64,000 bases of DNA from Mesorhizobium sp. M1E.F.Ca.ET.045.02.1.1. GTDB lineage: Bacteria; Pseudomonadota; Alphaproteobacteria; Rhizobiales; Rhizobiaceae. Below, in pieces: positions 45,823-53,845 of this stretch (the first letter of the stretch is position 1; the number at the start of each line of letters is the position of its first letter). The position numbers and the translations under genes are program-made. Where the stretch lies: positions 2,108,001 to 2,172,000 of the forward strand of contig NZ_CP034447.1 in the NCBI RefSeq assembly GCF_003952485.1, in the 5' to 3' direction. Below the pieces are notes generated by a model, which saw only the letters and a list, made by a program, of their open reading frames with translations, had not been told where the DNA came from and searched no databases.

Positions 45823-47217
45823 ATGACGGTATTTACGCGACGCAATCTTCTCAAAGCCACCGCCGCGGCCGGCCTCGCCGGCATTGGCGCCTCGACTATC
45901 GGCAGGTTGACCGGGCTCGCGGCGGCGAGACCTGAGCCGGTTATTCTGAAGACTTCAAACATCGAGGCGAAGCTGATGGAGGCCGGTCCGACCAGGAACG
46001 TGCTCACCTATGGCCAGGCAGGCCCACCGCCGGTCGTCAGGATGAGGAAGGGCAAGCCGTTCGCCGCGCGGCTCATCAATGGCATCGACGACCCGACGAC
46101 GATCCATTGGCACGGCATCCGCGTTCCGAACAAGATGGACGGCGTGCCGTTCATGATCCAGCCTTATGTCTATCAAGGCGATCATTTCGACTATGCCTTC
46201 ACGCCACCCGACGCCGGCACATTCTGGTACCACCCGCATTGCAACACGCTGACCCAGACAGGCCACGGGCTGACCGGCGTGATCGTGGTAGAAAATCCCA
46301 ACGATCCGGAATTCGATTCCGAGGTGGTGATCAATCTGCGCGACTGGCGCCTCGGCGACGACGGCCAGTTCATCGAGCAGTTCCGGCCGCGCGATGCGGC
46401 AAGGGCGGGCACCTATGGAACCGTGCGCACCGCCAACTGGCTCGACCAGCCGCAATATGACGCGCCGGCAGGCGGCCTGGTGCGGCTGCGGGCCGCCATC
46501 ACCGACGTCACCCGCATCTACGCCTTCCGTGTCGACGGCGCGGAAGCGGAGGTCATCGCGCTCGACGGCAATCCGGTGCCGCTACGCTTCGCGCCCGACG
46601 CCCTGCAGCTCGGACCTGGCCAGCGGCTGGAGCTTGCCATCCGCATGCCCGACGACGAAGGCGCGATCGTCAGCCTGCGGGACGTCAGGGGCACCAAGCC
46701 GAAGATTCTGGCGACGCTGCGTTCAGTCGGGAAGTCGCTCAAGCGCGACCTGCGCGATCTTGGCCCTTTGGAGGCCAATCCGGTGGCGGAAGTGGACCTC
46801 GCCGGCGCCGGGCGCATTCCGCTGGCGCTCAGCGCCACGGCGGAAAACGTCTCGGCCGACAGCATCTGCGGCTCGATCGGCTACAGTTTCTGGGCGATCA
46901 ACAAGGTTCCGTGGCCGGGCGACACGCCGGATCCGACCGCGCCGCTGGCCGAGCTGAGGCTCGGCAAGAGCTACATCATCGACATGGAGAACCTCACGCC
47001 GCATTCGCATCCGATCCACCTGCACGGCATGAGTTTCAAGGTGCTGTCGTCCTCGACCCGACAAGTGCAACCGCTCGTCTCCGACACCTATCTCATCCAG
47101 CCCGACGAGAAGGTGCAGCTTGGCTTCGTCGCCGACAACCCCGGCGTCTGGCTGCTCCACTGCCACATCATCGAGCACCAGAAGACCGGCATGACGAGCT
47201 ATTTCCGGGTGGTGTGA
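45823..47217 (+). CDS. Multicopper oxidase, Tat-exported
   Basis: A 464-residue three-domain multicopper oxidase. A Tat leader is visible (TRRNLLKATAAAGLAGIGAS). All copper motifs are present: THWHGIRVPN, FWYHPHCNT, HSHPIHLHGMSF and LLHCHIIEHQKTGMTSYF (type 1 site with axial Met). The family includes CueO/CopA copper oxidases, bilirubin-oxidase-like enzymes and ferroxidases. No Met-rich insert typical of CueO is seen. Its place directly after an iron operon makes an Fe(II)- or siderophore-oxidising role possible but unproven. The ATG at 45823 is preferred to the earlier in-frame start at 45787 because the Tat signal starts there. Confidence 0.92.
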   Translation: MTVFTRRNLLKATAAAGLAGIGASTIGRLTGLAAARPEPVILKTSNIEAKLMEAGPTRNVLTYGQAGPPPVVRMRKGKPFAARLINGIDDPTTIHWHGIRVPNKMDGVPFMIQPYVYQGDHFDYAFTPPDAGTFWYHPHCNTLTQTGHGLTGVIVVENPNDPEFDSEVVINLRDWRLGDDGQFIEQFRPRDAARAGTYGTVRTANWLDQPQYDAPAGGLVRLRAAITDVTRIYAFRVDGAEAEVIALDGNPVPLRFAPDALQLGPGQRLELAIRMPDDEGAIVSLRDVRGTKPKILATLRSVGKSLKRDLRDLGPLEANPVAEVDLAGAGRIPLALSATAENVSADSICGSIGYSFWAINKVPWPGDTPDPTAPLAELRLGKSYIIDMENLTPHSHPIHLHGMSFKVLSSSTRQVQPLVSDTYLIQPDEKVQLGFVADNPGVWLLHCHIIEHQKTGMTSYFRVV

Positions 47218-47343
47218 GCGCACGTGGCGAAAGGTGCTCTCGCCTTCGACCGGAATTCGCGGATTTCCTCGGGTTGACGCTCTTGCCAGATTGCCTAGGT
47301 AGGCAGGAGGGCGCTGGGGCGGCACGCAATTCCGACCGACGGC

Positions 47344-47838
47344 ATGACATCTTCTCGCATTCGAAAACTTGCCCTTGTTGCGGCAGGCATCTCGATCCAG
47401 TCTTCCTGCGTCATCCCCAACGACACATCGAGCATCGCCAAGGTCGACGCCACCACGGCCGCCGCCCGCAAGGAGATGATCGGTCTCAGCGAGGCCGACG
47501 TTCGCATGTGCGCCGGCTTTCCGACAGCTACCGCCGATGTGGGAGCTTCCGGCCGGATCTGGACCTATCAGCGCACCGTTCAGCGCGGCAATCTCAGCAT
47601 CGCAATGCCGACCATGGCCGTGGGCGCGATCCCGGCGGTTGGAGGGTCCGTCAACGTCGCTCCCGGCGGCTATTGCAACACGCAGATCCGGATGCTCAAC
47701 GGCCACGTCGCCGAGGTGGCCTATGCCGGCGACAACAATCTGCCGAACAGCCGCGACGCGCTCTGCGTCAGCACGGTGGACGCCTGTGTGGCTTACGCGC
47801 GCCAGCGCAATCGCAGAGCGACGGCGGTCTCCAGGTGA
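47344..47838 (+). CDS. Small exported protein with SmpA/BamE-like region
   Basis: A 164-residue protein with an N-terminal hydrophobic stretch (KLALVAAGISIQSSCVIPN). The cysteine could be a lipobox cysteine, but the residue at -3 (Gln) is atypical. The central part, GLSEADVRMCAGFPTATADVGASGRIWTYQ, resembles the SmpA/OmlA (BamE) fold motif G.....V....G.P......G....W.Y. The C-terminal half has cysteine residues that could form disulfides. The function is unknown; outer-membrane or envelope location is likely. It lies between the multicopper oxidase and the frameshifted secreted gene, with its own start at 47344. Confidence 0.65.
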   Translation: MTSSRIRKLALVAAGISIQSSCVIPNDTSSIAKVDATTAAARKEMIGLSEADVRMCAGFPTATADVGASGRIWTYQRTVQRGNLSIAMPTMAVGAIPAVGGSVNVAPGGYCNTQIRMLNGHVAEVAYAGDNNLPNSRDALCVSTVDACVAYARQRNRRATAVSR

Positions 47839-48017
47839 GTGGGGCCAGCCGAGGCCGCACGGGAGCACCCATATTTTTGGCGGCCATTGGAAGCCCGCGA
47901 AGAATGGCCTGCGGTCTCATGCGCCGTCTGTTTCGAGGGGATGGCGCGGAAAACTTCAGGCCTGAAGGGCAAGGCTTTGAGCACGCCGCCATGCGAACAT
48001 GATCTAACGCTTATATG

Positions 48018-48039
48018 TGCGGCGGAAAATCAAAGTGAT
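48018..48039 (+). repeat. 22-bp element shared with 50401-50422
   Basis: TGCGGCGGAAAA at 48018 opens a 22-bp stretch that recurs at 50401-50422 with 20 of 22 identical bases, followed in both places by a CCGG-containing run. This copy is 72 bp upstream of the small secreted protein gene. It could be a shared regulator site for that gene and the curli operon, or a dispersed repeat. Confidence 0.55.
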
Positions 48040-48110
48040 CACCGGCCGCCCCAAATCGTCCCCAATCAGGGGGTTCTTCCGGCCCGAACCTGGAGACGAT
48101 GGAGAGGTCG

Positions 48111-48442
48111 ATGAAATTGTCTGTTCTTGCCCTTGCCGGGGCTATGCTGGCGCCGACGTTCGCGCTGCAGGCGGCGCCAATGATCGCGGCGCCGGACAGA
48201 GACAGTCTGGTCCAAGAGCGCATGTGACATGCGCGTACCTGACCGAGGACGGCTACTGCGTGCGGCCGCACAAGAAGCATATGTATTGGAAGCCCAAGCA
48301 CCACTACCGGCAGATCTACCGCACCTATGAGCCGCAGCCGGACGAGTATTACTGGCGCTATCAGCGTCCGCGGCCGGTCATCCGGGTCATTCCCAACGAT
48401 CCGCCGCAGGATGAAGACAATTGGGATGATTGGGACAATTGA
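48111..48442 (+). pseudogene. Small secreted His/Tyr-rich protein, frameshifted
   Basis: The ATG at 48111 (ribosome-binding site GGAGAGG) opens a good signal peptide, MKLSVLALAGAMLAPTFALQ, which runs to a TGA at 48225-48227. The mature-like part continues in the -1 frame: HVTCAYLTEDGYCVRPHKKH, then RQIYRTYEPQPDEYYWRYQRPRPVIRVI, ending DNWDDWDN at 48442. A single-base deletion near 48195-48225 explains this. Without it the protein would be about 110 residues: leader, two cysteines, aromatic/basic core and acidic tail. It may be a real frameshift, a sequencing error or, less likely, programmed shifting. It lies just upstream of the convergent curli genes. Confidence 0.6.
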
Positions 48443-48575
48443 GGCTCTCTGAGGCCGAAAGCTGCCCTGCGTTTTACAGGGGCCGCTTGCAGGCCTCGCG
48501 GGCTGTAACCGATCATCGGGTTGCGGATGCATAGCCGGACAGTCGTCCACGCATCCGCAATCCGCGGCTTCTCGC

Positions 48576-48992
48576 CTACCAGCCGAACAGCACGGCTGCC
48601 CCGCTCTGGCCGTTGCCGGCCTGCGCGGCGTTGGCGTCGGTGTTTCTGCCGAACTGGAAAATGCCGTAGGAATTGTCGTTGCCGTCCTGCCGCAAGACAG
48701 CGGAATGCCCGCTGCCCTCCTGTCGAATTATGCCGAGGTTGCCCGCACCGTCCTGACCTAGGCCGGCACGGTTGTTCCGTCCGAACTGCCTGATATGGGC
48801 GCCGCTGCGCAGCCCGTTGTAGATCGAATAGGCGCGCAGGCCGAGGTCCAGCGCCCGCGCGTCGCGGGCAGCGCGAGGCGAGTAGTAAAATCCGATCGAA
48901 CCGCCCGCCTTTGCCGGAGCGGCGACAAGGGGCAGGCCGATGGCCGCGGCGAGCGCGGCGGCGTGGACGAGCTTCGTGATCTGGCGGTTCAT
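48576..48992 (-). CDS. csgB: Curlin-repeat protein (CsgB/CsgA-like)
   Basis: A 138-residue secreted protein with a signal peptide (AAALAAAIGLPLVAAPAKA). Curlin-type repeats follow, seen as IRQFGRNNRAGLGQDGAGNLGIIRQEGSGHSAVLRQDGNDNSYGIFQFGRNTDANAAQAG, with N/Q at regular 18-22-residue spacing. Such proteins assemble into extracellular amyloid (curli) fibres. The first half lacks repeats (GFYYSPRAARDARALDLGLRAYSIYNG), which suits a membrane-anchored nucleator like CsgB; the csgA/csgB distinction is inferred. AGGAGACG precedes the ATG. Third gene of the csgA-csgH-csgB series; no csgD/E/F/G is in the window. Confidence 0.8.
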   Translation of the reverse strand: MNRQITKLVHAAALAAAIGLPLVAAPAKAGGSIGFYYSPRAARDARALDLGLRAYSIYNGLRSGAHIRQFGRNNRAGLGQDGAGNLGIIRQEGSGHSAVLRQDGNDNSYGIFQFGRNTDANAAQAGNGQSGAAVLFGW

Positions 48993-49084
48993 GTTACGTC
49001 TCCTGGCGGGTTCGACCGTTGATGAGGAACAGTCGCATAGCCAAGCTGAACCGTGACGGAAGGGATCGTTCAGCAGCCGTTCAA

Positions 49085-49197
49085 GACCTGGAGCGATTCA
49101 GCCTTTGAAAGAATCGCTGACGCTCCAAGTATTTGTTTTCACGCAATTACGGATGGAGAATCGCTGCTCACTTTCCAGGAATTGTTCCTGGCCTGAT
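49085..49197. repeat. Rhizobial hairpin repeat, degenerate copies
   Basis: GGAGCGATTC...GAATCGC...GCTCC (about 49091-49119) and then AATTACGGATGG...CCAGGAATTG (about 49137-49187) are degenerate relatives of the 45671 repeat (AATTCCAGG.../...CCGGAATT). They lie between csgH and csgB and probably act as stem-loops within the curli transcript. Confidence 0.5.
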
Positions 49198-49259
49198 GGA
49201 AATGGCGAAGGGCTCCGGTTGCCCGAAGCCCTCCTTCGATCAATCGAGAGAACTGGCGC

Positions 49260-49661
49260 TCAGGTCGCGCCGGACACCTGCTTGACGCAGCTGATGCTCG
49301 CTCCGCCTGCGGTCACTTTCAGCTTGACGTCGTAGGCAGCGCCGTTTGCCCCGACGCTCATCCGGCCGAGCGATGCGCGACTGCCCGGTCCGGCTTCGAA
49401 GGCGCCGCCTTGCCGGATGTTGGCGGAGCCGTAGGTGCCGCCGCCGGAGACGCTGACCGTGTAGATGCCGTTGATGCTCCTGTCGGCATAAACCAGGGGC
49501 TCCAGCAGGATTGCGTCGCCTTGAACCGTATCTCGTATCTCGCATCGCAGCAGCCCGGAATTCGCGCCATCCTTACCGGCCGCCGCACCGGCCGCGCCGG
49601 CGGCGATCACGGCCAGGAGCGCCGCCGATGCCGCTGCTGTTCGGTTGTCCAGTCTGGTCAT
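49260..49661 (-). CDS. csgH: CsgH-like curli-assembly chaperone
   Basis: A 133-residue exported protein. The signal peptide (AAASAALLAVIAAGAAGAAA) is followed by a single Ig-like beta domain of about 105 residues with two cysteines (LLRCEIRDTV near the start and ISCVKQVSG near the end). VYADRSINGIYTVSVSGGG...NIRQGGAF is typical of CsgH, the alphaproteobacterial member of the CsgC-like family. These proteins sit in the periplasm and stop curlin from forming amyloid early. ATG at 49659-49661 is chosen over the in-frame ATG at 49679 because GAGGAG is 8 nt upstream. It lies between the two curlin genes. Confidence 0.82.
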   Translation of the reverse strand: MTRLDNRTAAASAALLAVIAAGAAGAAAGKDGANSGLLRCEIRDTVQGDAILLEPLVYADRSINGIYTVSVSGGGTYGSANIRQGGAFEAGPGSRASLGRMSVGANGAAYDVKLKVTAGGASISCVKQVSGAT

Positions 49662-49724
49662 GGATGATCTCCTCGCCATCTCAGGATGACGGCCGGCAAC
49701 ACCGTTGCCGGCCGTCCATATTGT

Positions 49725-50162
49725 TCAGGGGCAGTCCTGGACGAAGGCGGCGACATTGCCGCTGCCGCCCTGGCCGACGTCGGCATTGCACCCGTGGCCG
49801 ACTTGAACGCCGGCGGCGATGTTGCCGTTGCCGTCCTGCGTCAGGATCGCGGTGTGGTTCGAGCCGAACTGGGCAATGCCCGCGGCGTTCCGGCTGCCGT
49901 ACTGATAGGTCGCGCCGTAGTTGTTGACGCCCTGCTGCCCGATCACCGACCGGTTGCGATGACCATATTGCTGGCCGATGGCGGTGTTGAAGCGGCCATC
50001 CTGGTAGACGTGTATGCGGTTGCGGTAGCCGTGCTGGGCGCCGCCGGCGGAATTGCGCCAGCCATATTGTTCGATGTTGACATCATTGGCCATGGCGGGC
50101 GCGACGGCGGAAAAGCCGACGACGGCTGCAAGAGCTGTGGCGATGATTGACGTACGGGTCAT
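49725..50162 (-). CDS. csgA: Curlin-repeat major subunit (CsgA-like)
   Basis: A 145-residue secreted protein. The signal peptide is IIATALAAVVGFSAVAPAMA. The whole mature part is made of about five to six curlin repeats of 20-22 residues (VNIEQYGWRNSAGGAQHGYRN, IHVYQDGRFNTAIGQQYGHRN, SVIGQQGVNNYGATYQYGSRN, AIGQFG-like units and so on). Conserved N and Q positions form the amyloid ladder. Two cysteines (HGCNADVGQ and the penultimate C) are unusual for a curlin. GGAGAGG precedes the ATG. First gene of the csgA-csgH-csgB unit. Confidence 0.85.
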   Translation of the reverse strand: MTRTSIIATALAAVVGFSAVAPAMANDVNIEQYGWRNSAGGAQHGYRNRIHVYQDGRFNTAIGQQYGHRNRSVIGQQGVNNYGATYQYGSRNAAGIAQFGSNHTAILTQDGNGNIAAGVQVGHGCNADVGQGGSGNVAAFVQDCP

Positions 50163-50510
50163 GGGACCTCTCCTTCGATGCGGCAGGGGACCGCGGGTTG
50201 AACGGCCCCTTTGTAGGAGGTTGGCCCGGAACGGAGGCTGAAGGCTCCATTCAGCGAAAATTCATGACCGCTTCGGTTGGACGTTTCAGGGCTGCAGCAG
50301 CCATCCGATCCGGCGAGATCACAATTCAGGACGTCTTGCCGCCGCGGCGTTTGACCGAAAATCAGCGCTGGGAGATGGCGCCGCCGGCGCACCGAACTCA
50401 TGCGGCGGAAAACAAAAGTGATTTCCGGGCCGATCTAAAAGAGGTTGTTCGGTTGGCTCTGGGGTTTGCGGTGGCGTGCAAGGCCGGCACCGTGGCTCGC
50501 AAAATCCCGC
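50163..50510. promoter_or_regulatory. Upstream region of the curli operon
   Basis: These 348 bp between csgA and the tRNA gene hold no supported ORF. They should contain the csg promoter on the minus strand. The only repeated signal I see is the 22-bp element at 50401-50422, which contains GGAAA-N10-TTTCC as a small dyad together with the following bases. No clear -35/-10 pair stands out. Confidence 0.35.
50401..50422 (+). repeat. 22-bp element shared with 48018-48039
   Basis: Second copy of the TGCGGCGGAAAA...AAAGTGAT sequence (20/22 identical to 48018-48039), 239 bp upstream of csgA in the opposite orientation to the gene. GGAAA and TTTCC form a dyad here. Confidence 0.5.
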
Positions 50511-50586
50511 TGGTGGAGCTGAGGGGGATCGAACCCCTGACCTCATCATTGCGAACGATGCGCTCTCCCAGCTGAGCTACAGCCCC
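50511..50586 (-). tRNA. tRNA-Ala (anticodon CGC)
   Basis: On the minus strand, GGGGCTGTAGCTCAGCTGGG starts a complete cloverleaf. The acceptor stem GGGGCTG pairs with CAGCTCC (one G-U). The D arm is GCTC...GAGC. The anticodon stem CATCG/TGATG carries loop TTCGCAA, giving anticodon CGC. The T arm is AGGGG-TTCGATC-CCCCT, and CCA is encoded at 50511-50513. It reads GCG alanine codons. Confidence 0.93.
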
Positions 50587-50728
50587 GTTCCAGCGGATGG
50601 GCTTGTATCGGTCGCGGCGGTTTGATGTCAAGGCGAAACGGATCGCCTGACGTCGAGGCGTCGATGCCGGCGGGCCTTGCCGGTTCGCCAAGCAATGGCT
50701 ACATGTCGGCGACAATTTGGAGACCGGC

Positions 50729-51019
50729 ATGATCGCCCTCATTCAAACCATCGTCATGGCGCTCGACCTCTATTGGTGGGTCATCATCGCCTCGGCGATC
50801 TTTTCCTGGCTCTATGCCTTCAACGTCGTCAACTCGCGCAACCAGTTCGTCGGCACCGTCGCCAACATGCTCTACCGGCTGACCGAGCCGGCGCTGCGGC
50901 CGATCCGCCGTTTCATGCCCGATCTCGGCGGCATCGACATCTCGCCGATCATCCTGCTGTTGATCATCTTCTTCATACGGCAGTTCCTGCTTACCACTGT
51001 CCTGTCCCTGGTCGTCTGA
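50729..51019 (+). CDS. YggT family membrane protein
   Basis: A 96-residue protein with two hydrophobic helix pairs ([26 protein letters not shown] and [22 protein letters not shown]). The YggT hallmark is [31 protein letters not shown]. YggT proteins are linked to osmotic tolerance and cell division or organelle-type functions; the mechanism is unknown. ATG at 50729 has TTGGAG upstream; the longer frame from TTG 50717 is less likely. It is followed 13 bp later by the DUF167 gene, the usual pairing. Confidence 0.92.
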   Translation: MIALIQTIVMALDLYWWVIIASAIFSWLYAFNVVNSRNQFVGTVANMLYRLTEPALRPIRRFMPDLGGIDISPIILLLIIFFIRQFLLTTVLSLVV

Positions 51020-51032
51020 GGCCGGTCCCGCC

Positions 51033-51347
51033 ATGAGCGCGCCGTTCCGCCCGCGCGACGATGGCATCGACCTTTTCGTGCGGCTGACGCCAAAGGCGGC
51101 GCTGGACCGGATCGAAGGTGTCGAGACGGCGGCCGACGGGCGCAGCCATTTCAAGGCTCGCGTTCGTGCCGTGCCGGAGAATGGGGCGGCCAATGCGGCG
51201 CTGGAGCGGATGATGGCCAAGGCGCTGCGTGTTCCGGCGTCAGCCGTTTCGGTGGTTGCCGGGGGGACCGCGCGGTTGAAAACACTGCGTATCCGCGGCG
51301 ATGCGCGTGAGCTGGCGAAAAGCGTCGAGGCACTTTCCGGCAGCTGA
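51033..51347 (+). CDS. DUF167 (YggU) family protein
   Basis: A 104-residue cytosolic protein. DLFVRLTPKAALDRIEGV, the PENGAANAALERMMAKAL block and VSVVAGGTARLKTLRIRGD are diagnostic for DUF167. The biochemical role is unknown. It almost always follows a YggT gene, and the two overlap in expression here by proximity (13 bp). A C-rich hairpin (about 51375-51400) lies 30 bp after the stop. Confidence 0.93.
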   Translation: MSAPFRPRDDGIDLFVRLTPKAALDRIEGVETAADGRSHFKARVRAVPENGAANAALERMMAKALRVPASAVSVVAGGTARLKTLRIRGDARELAKSVEALSGS

Positions 51348-51374
51348 GATCGTATCGATCAGAATATCGCCAGC

Positions 51375-51400
51375 TCACCTCCCCCGTTTGCGGGGAGGGG
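51375..51400. terminator. GC hairpin after DUF167 gene
   Basis: CCTCCCCCGTTTGCGGGGAGGGG gives a CCTCCCC/GGGGAGG stem. It is the small form of the G/C-tract palindromes found elsewhere in the window and probably ends the yggT-DUF167 transcript. No U-tract is visible. Confidence 0.5.
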
Positions 51401-51512
51401 ACTATTTGACAAACCCGGCGATGGCACGGTGACGGGTCGGGCCGCAAAATGACCACGTCCGCCGGAGGGGCGGCGGGCACTGACCAGATGGAAAACCGCC
51501 AGGTCCGGCTGG

Positions 51513-51758
51513 CTACAGCAGCCAGTCTGTCACGAAGCTCGGAACATGTGTGCCGTGCTGGTCAAGCGCGTCAGCCGCATCGACCGGCAGAGTGACGTCC
51601 GCATGAGGCGCGAAGTGATCGCCGGCGGAGGGGTGATCCGGAACCACCGCCGCGAGGGCGGCATCGAAAGTGGCTGGCGGCAGATGGCTTTTAGCCTGGT
51701 CAGGCAGCGCGCTGAACACGTCATCAGGCATTTGGAATGCGGCTGGTTTACCCGACAT
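51513..51758 (-). CDS. Hypothetical protein, 81 residues
   Basis: A short complete frame, MSGKPAAFQMPDDVFSALPD to the end VPSFVTDWLL. The strong GGAGGACGATC-ATG start site and normal codon use support translation. No membrane segment, signal peptide or known motif is seen. It is acidic and His-rich in the middle (DHPSAGDHFAPHADV). The neighbours do not suggest a role. It lies between two gene groups on its own. Confidence 0.5.
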   Translation of the reverse strand: MSGKPAAFQMPDDVFSALPDQAKSHLPPATFDAALAAVVPDHPSAGDHFAPHADVTLPVDAADALDQHGTHVPSFVTDWLL

Positions 51759-51866
51759 GATCGTCCTCCAATCAATCCCAATTCACATTAGACCTGGCTA
51801 ATGTTGAAAGGCAAGATGGTCGGCGGAGTCGGCTGGCGCCGGGCATGGGGGCGCGAAATCCATACC

Positions 51867-52748
51867 TCAATCGCCCAGCGGCAATCTTGGATCGTCAACC
51901 TTCAGCGTGTTCACGCTCTGCTTGATGCGGCGCAGGTTCTCCAGCACCTTCGGCCCGCGCGATTCCGCCACCGTGGTGGCGATCATGTCGACGATTGCCA
52001 GAAGCGCGTAGCGCGACGAGGTCGGCTTGTAGATGTTGCCGTCCTCGAATGACTGCAGCAGGATCACCGTGTCGGCGACCTTGGCCAAAGCCGAATCCGG
52101 CGCGGTTACGGCGACGGTGGCGGCGCCATATTGCTGCGCGACCTCGACGGCCTCGATCACCGAGCGCGCATAGCCAGAAACCGAGAAGGCAACCAGCGTC
52201 GTCTCAGGCGTCGCGACGGCGGCATACATGCGCTGCAGCTGGCCGTCGACCTGGGCGAGCGCCGACAGGCCGAGCCGGAACAGCCGGTTCTGCATCTCGG
52301 TCGCCATCATCGAGGAGATGCCGCCCGAGCCGATGCACAGCACATTGCCGGAACTGGCGATCCTCGCGGCCACGCTCACCAACACGCTCATGTCGAGATT
52401 CTCGCTGGCGCGCTGGATAGCGGCGATCGCGGCCTCGGTGATGGCGGAAGCGATGCGCTGCTCGCGAGCGTCGCGGCTGAGCGGCTCCGGCGACAGATAC
52501 TGGCCGCCGATGGCGATCGCCTGCGCCAGGTAGAACTTGAAATCGCGCAAGCCTTCGCAGCCGAGTTTGCGGCAGAAGCGGGTGACGGTCGGCTCGCTGA
52601 CGCCGACGCGCGCGGCGATCTCCGAGATCGCCGCCTTGGAGGCGAAATCGAGATCGGAAAGCACGAGGCCGGCCAGCCGGCGGTCCGACTTGGTGCCGTC
52701 CTGCGACATCAATTGCAGGCGGGTGATGATGTCGGCCGGTGTCTTCAT
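51867..52748 (-). CDS. RpiR/MurR-family transcriptional regulator
   Basis: A 293-residue regulator. The N-terminal HTH_6 domain (ISEIAARVGVSEPTVTRFCRKLGCEGLRDFKFYLAQAI) is followed by a SIS sugar-isomerase-like effector domain (residues 125-265: NVLCIGSGGISSMMATEMQNRLFRLG and LVAFSVSGYARSVIEAVEVAQQYGA). The SIS domain usually binds a phosphorylated sugar. It sits at the end of the SDR-ATPase-regulator series, 27 bp after the ATPase gene, and most likely controls the divergent importer and M81 genes. Confidence 0.94.
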   Translation of the reverse strand: MKTPADIITRLQLMSQDGTKSDRRLAGLVLSDLDFASKAAISEIAARVGVSEPTVTRFCRKLGCEGLRDFKFYLAQAIAIGGQYLSPEPLSRDAREQRIASAITEAAIAAIQRASENLDMSVLVSVAARIASSGNVLCIGSGGISSMMATEMQNRLFRLGLSALAQVDGQLQRMYAAVATPETTLVAFSVSGYARSVIEAVEVAQQYGAATVAVTAPDSALAKVADTVILLQSFEDGNIYKPTSSRYALLAIVDMIATTVAESRGPKVLENLRRIKQSVNTLKVDDPRLPLGD

Positions 52749-52775
52749 CTTGTTGTCTTCAAAATCGTCTTGTCC

Positions 52776-53843
52776 TTACAGCGGCAGGCCCGTCGCCTTG
52801 TCGAAGAGATGGACGTTGCGCGGGTCGACGCTCACCGGCAGCCTGTCCCCAGGCTTCACCTGCAGCCGGTCGCGGAACACGGCGCGCACCGTGTCGTCGC
52901 CGATCGAGCCATAGACATGGGTTTCCGAGCCGGTCGGCTCGACGACGTCGACATCGATCGCGATGGCGTCTTCGGCGGCGCCGATGACGAAATGCTCGGG
53001 GCGGATGCCGGCCTCGACAGTGTCGCTGCCGGATGCTGCCTTGCCGGCAAGCGCCAGGCGACCGCCGCTGCTGGTCTCGAACCAGGATTTGCTGTTAGCG
53101 GTCTTCAGCGCGCCGGAAACAAAGCTCATCGATGGCGAGCCGATGAAGCCGGCGACGAACTTGTTGGCCGGGCGGTCATAGAGCTCCAGCGGCTGCCCGA
53201 CCTGCTGGATGCGGCCGCGGTCCATCACCACGATGCGATCGGCCATGGTCATCGCCTCGATCTGGTCGTGGGTGACATAGACGATGGTCGATTTCAGCCG
53301 CTGGTGCAGCGCCTTGATCTCGGTGCGCATCTGCACGCGCAACTGCGCGTCGAGGTTGGAAAGCGGCTCGTCGAACAGGAACACCGAAGGCTCGCGCACG
53401 ATGGCGCGGCCCATGGCGACGCGCTGGCGCTGGCCGCCCGACAATTGTCGTGGATAGCGGTCGAGATAGGAGAAGAGGTTCAGCACCCCTGAAGCCTTCT
53501 TCACCTTGTCGTCGATCGCGGCGCGCGTCTCGCCGCGGATCTTGGGGCCAAAGCCGATATTGTCCGCGGCTTTCAGATGCGGGAACAGGGCGTAGGACTG
53601 GAAGACCATGGCGATGTTGCGCTTCTGCGGCGGCAGCTCGTTGGCGCGTACGCCGCCGATGATGAGGTCGCCGGAGGTGATCGTCTCCAGTCCCGCCAGC
53701 ATGCGCAGCAGGGTCGACTTGCCGCAGCCGGACGGGCCGACCAGCACGACGAACTCGCCGCTTTTGATCTCGAGGTTGATGTCCTCGAGGATTTTGTGCT
53801 GGCCGAAGGCTTTCGACAGGTTGCGAAACTGGACGTCGGTCAT
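52776..53843 (-). CDS. Sugar ABC transporter ATP-binding protein (UgpC/MalK type)
   Basis: A 355-residue ATPase. Walker A is VVLVGPSGCGKSTLLRMLAGLE, signature LSGGQRQRVAMGRAIVREP, Walker B FLFDEPLSNLDAQLRVQMRTEI and the switch YVTHDQIEAMTMADRI. A C-terminal TOBE domain (residues 240-355: GIRPEHFVIG...VDVVEPTGSETHVYGSIG) is present. It is the only ATPase for the divergent binding protein and permeases. ATG at 53841-53843 with GGGAG 7 nt upstream is the start; the GTG at 53849 is too close to the site. It follows the SDR stop by 2 bp. Confidence 0.93.
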   Translation of the reverse strand: MTDVQFRNLSKAFGQHKILEDINLEIKSGEFVVLVGPSGCGKSTLLRMLAGLETITSGDLIIGGVRANELPPQKRNIAMVFQSYALFPHLKAADNIGFGPKIRGETRAAIDDKVKKASGVLNLFSYLDRYPRQLSGGQRQRVAMGRAIVREPSVFLFDEPLSNLDAQLRVQMRTEIKALHQRLKSTIVYVTHDQIEAMTMADRIVVMDRGRIQQVGQPLELYDRPANKFVAGFIGSPSMSFVSGALKTANSKSWFETSSGGRLALAGKAASGSDTVEAGIRPEHFVIGAAEDAIAIDVDVVEPTGSETHVYGSIGDDTVRAVFRDRLQVKPGDRLPVSVDPRNVHLFDKATGLPL

Positions 53844-53845
53844 GG

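Noticed and set aside
48017..48442. Single 141-residue gene as an uninterrupted frame
   Set aside because: Its first 65 residues are unlike a protein start. The signal peptide with a good ribosome-binding site lies in another frame at 48111, so a frameshifted gene explains the data better.
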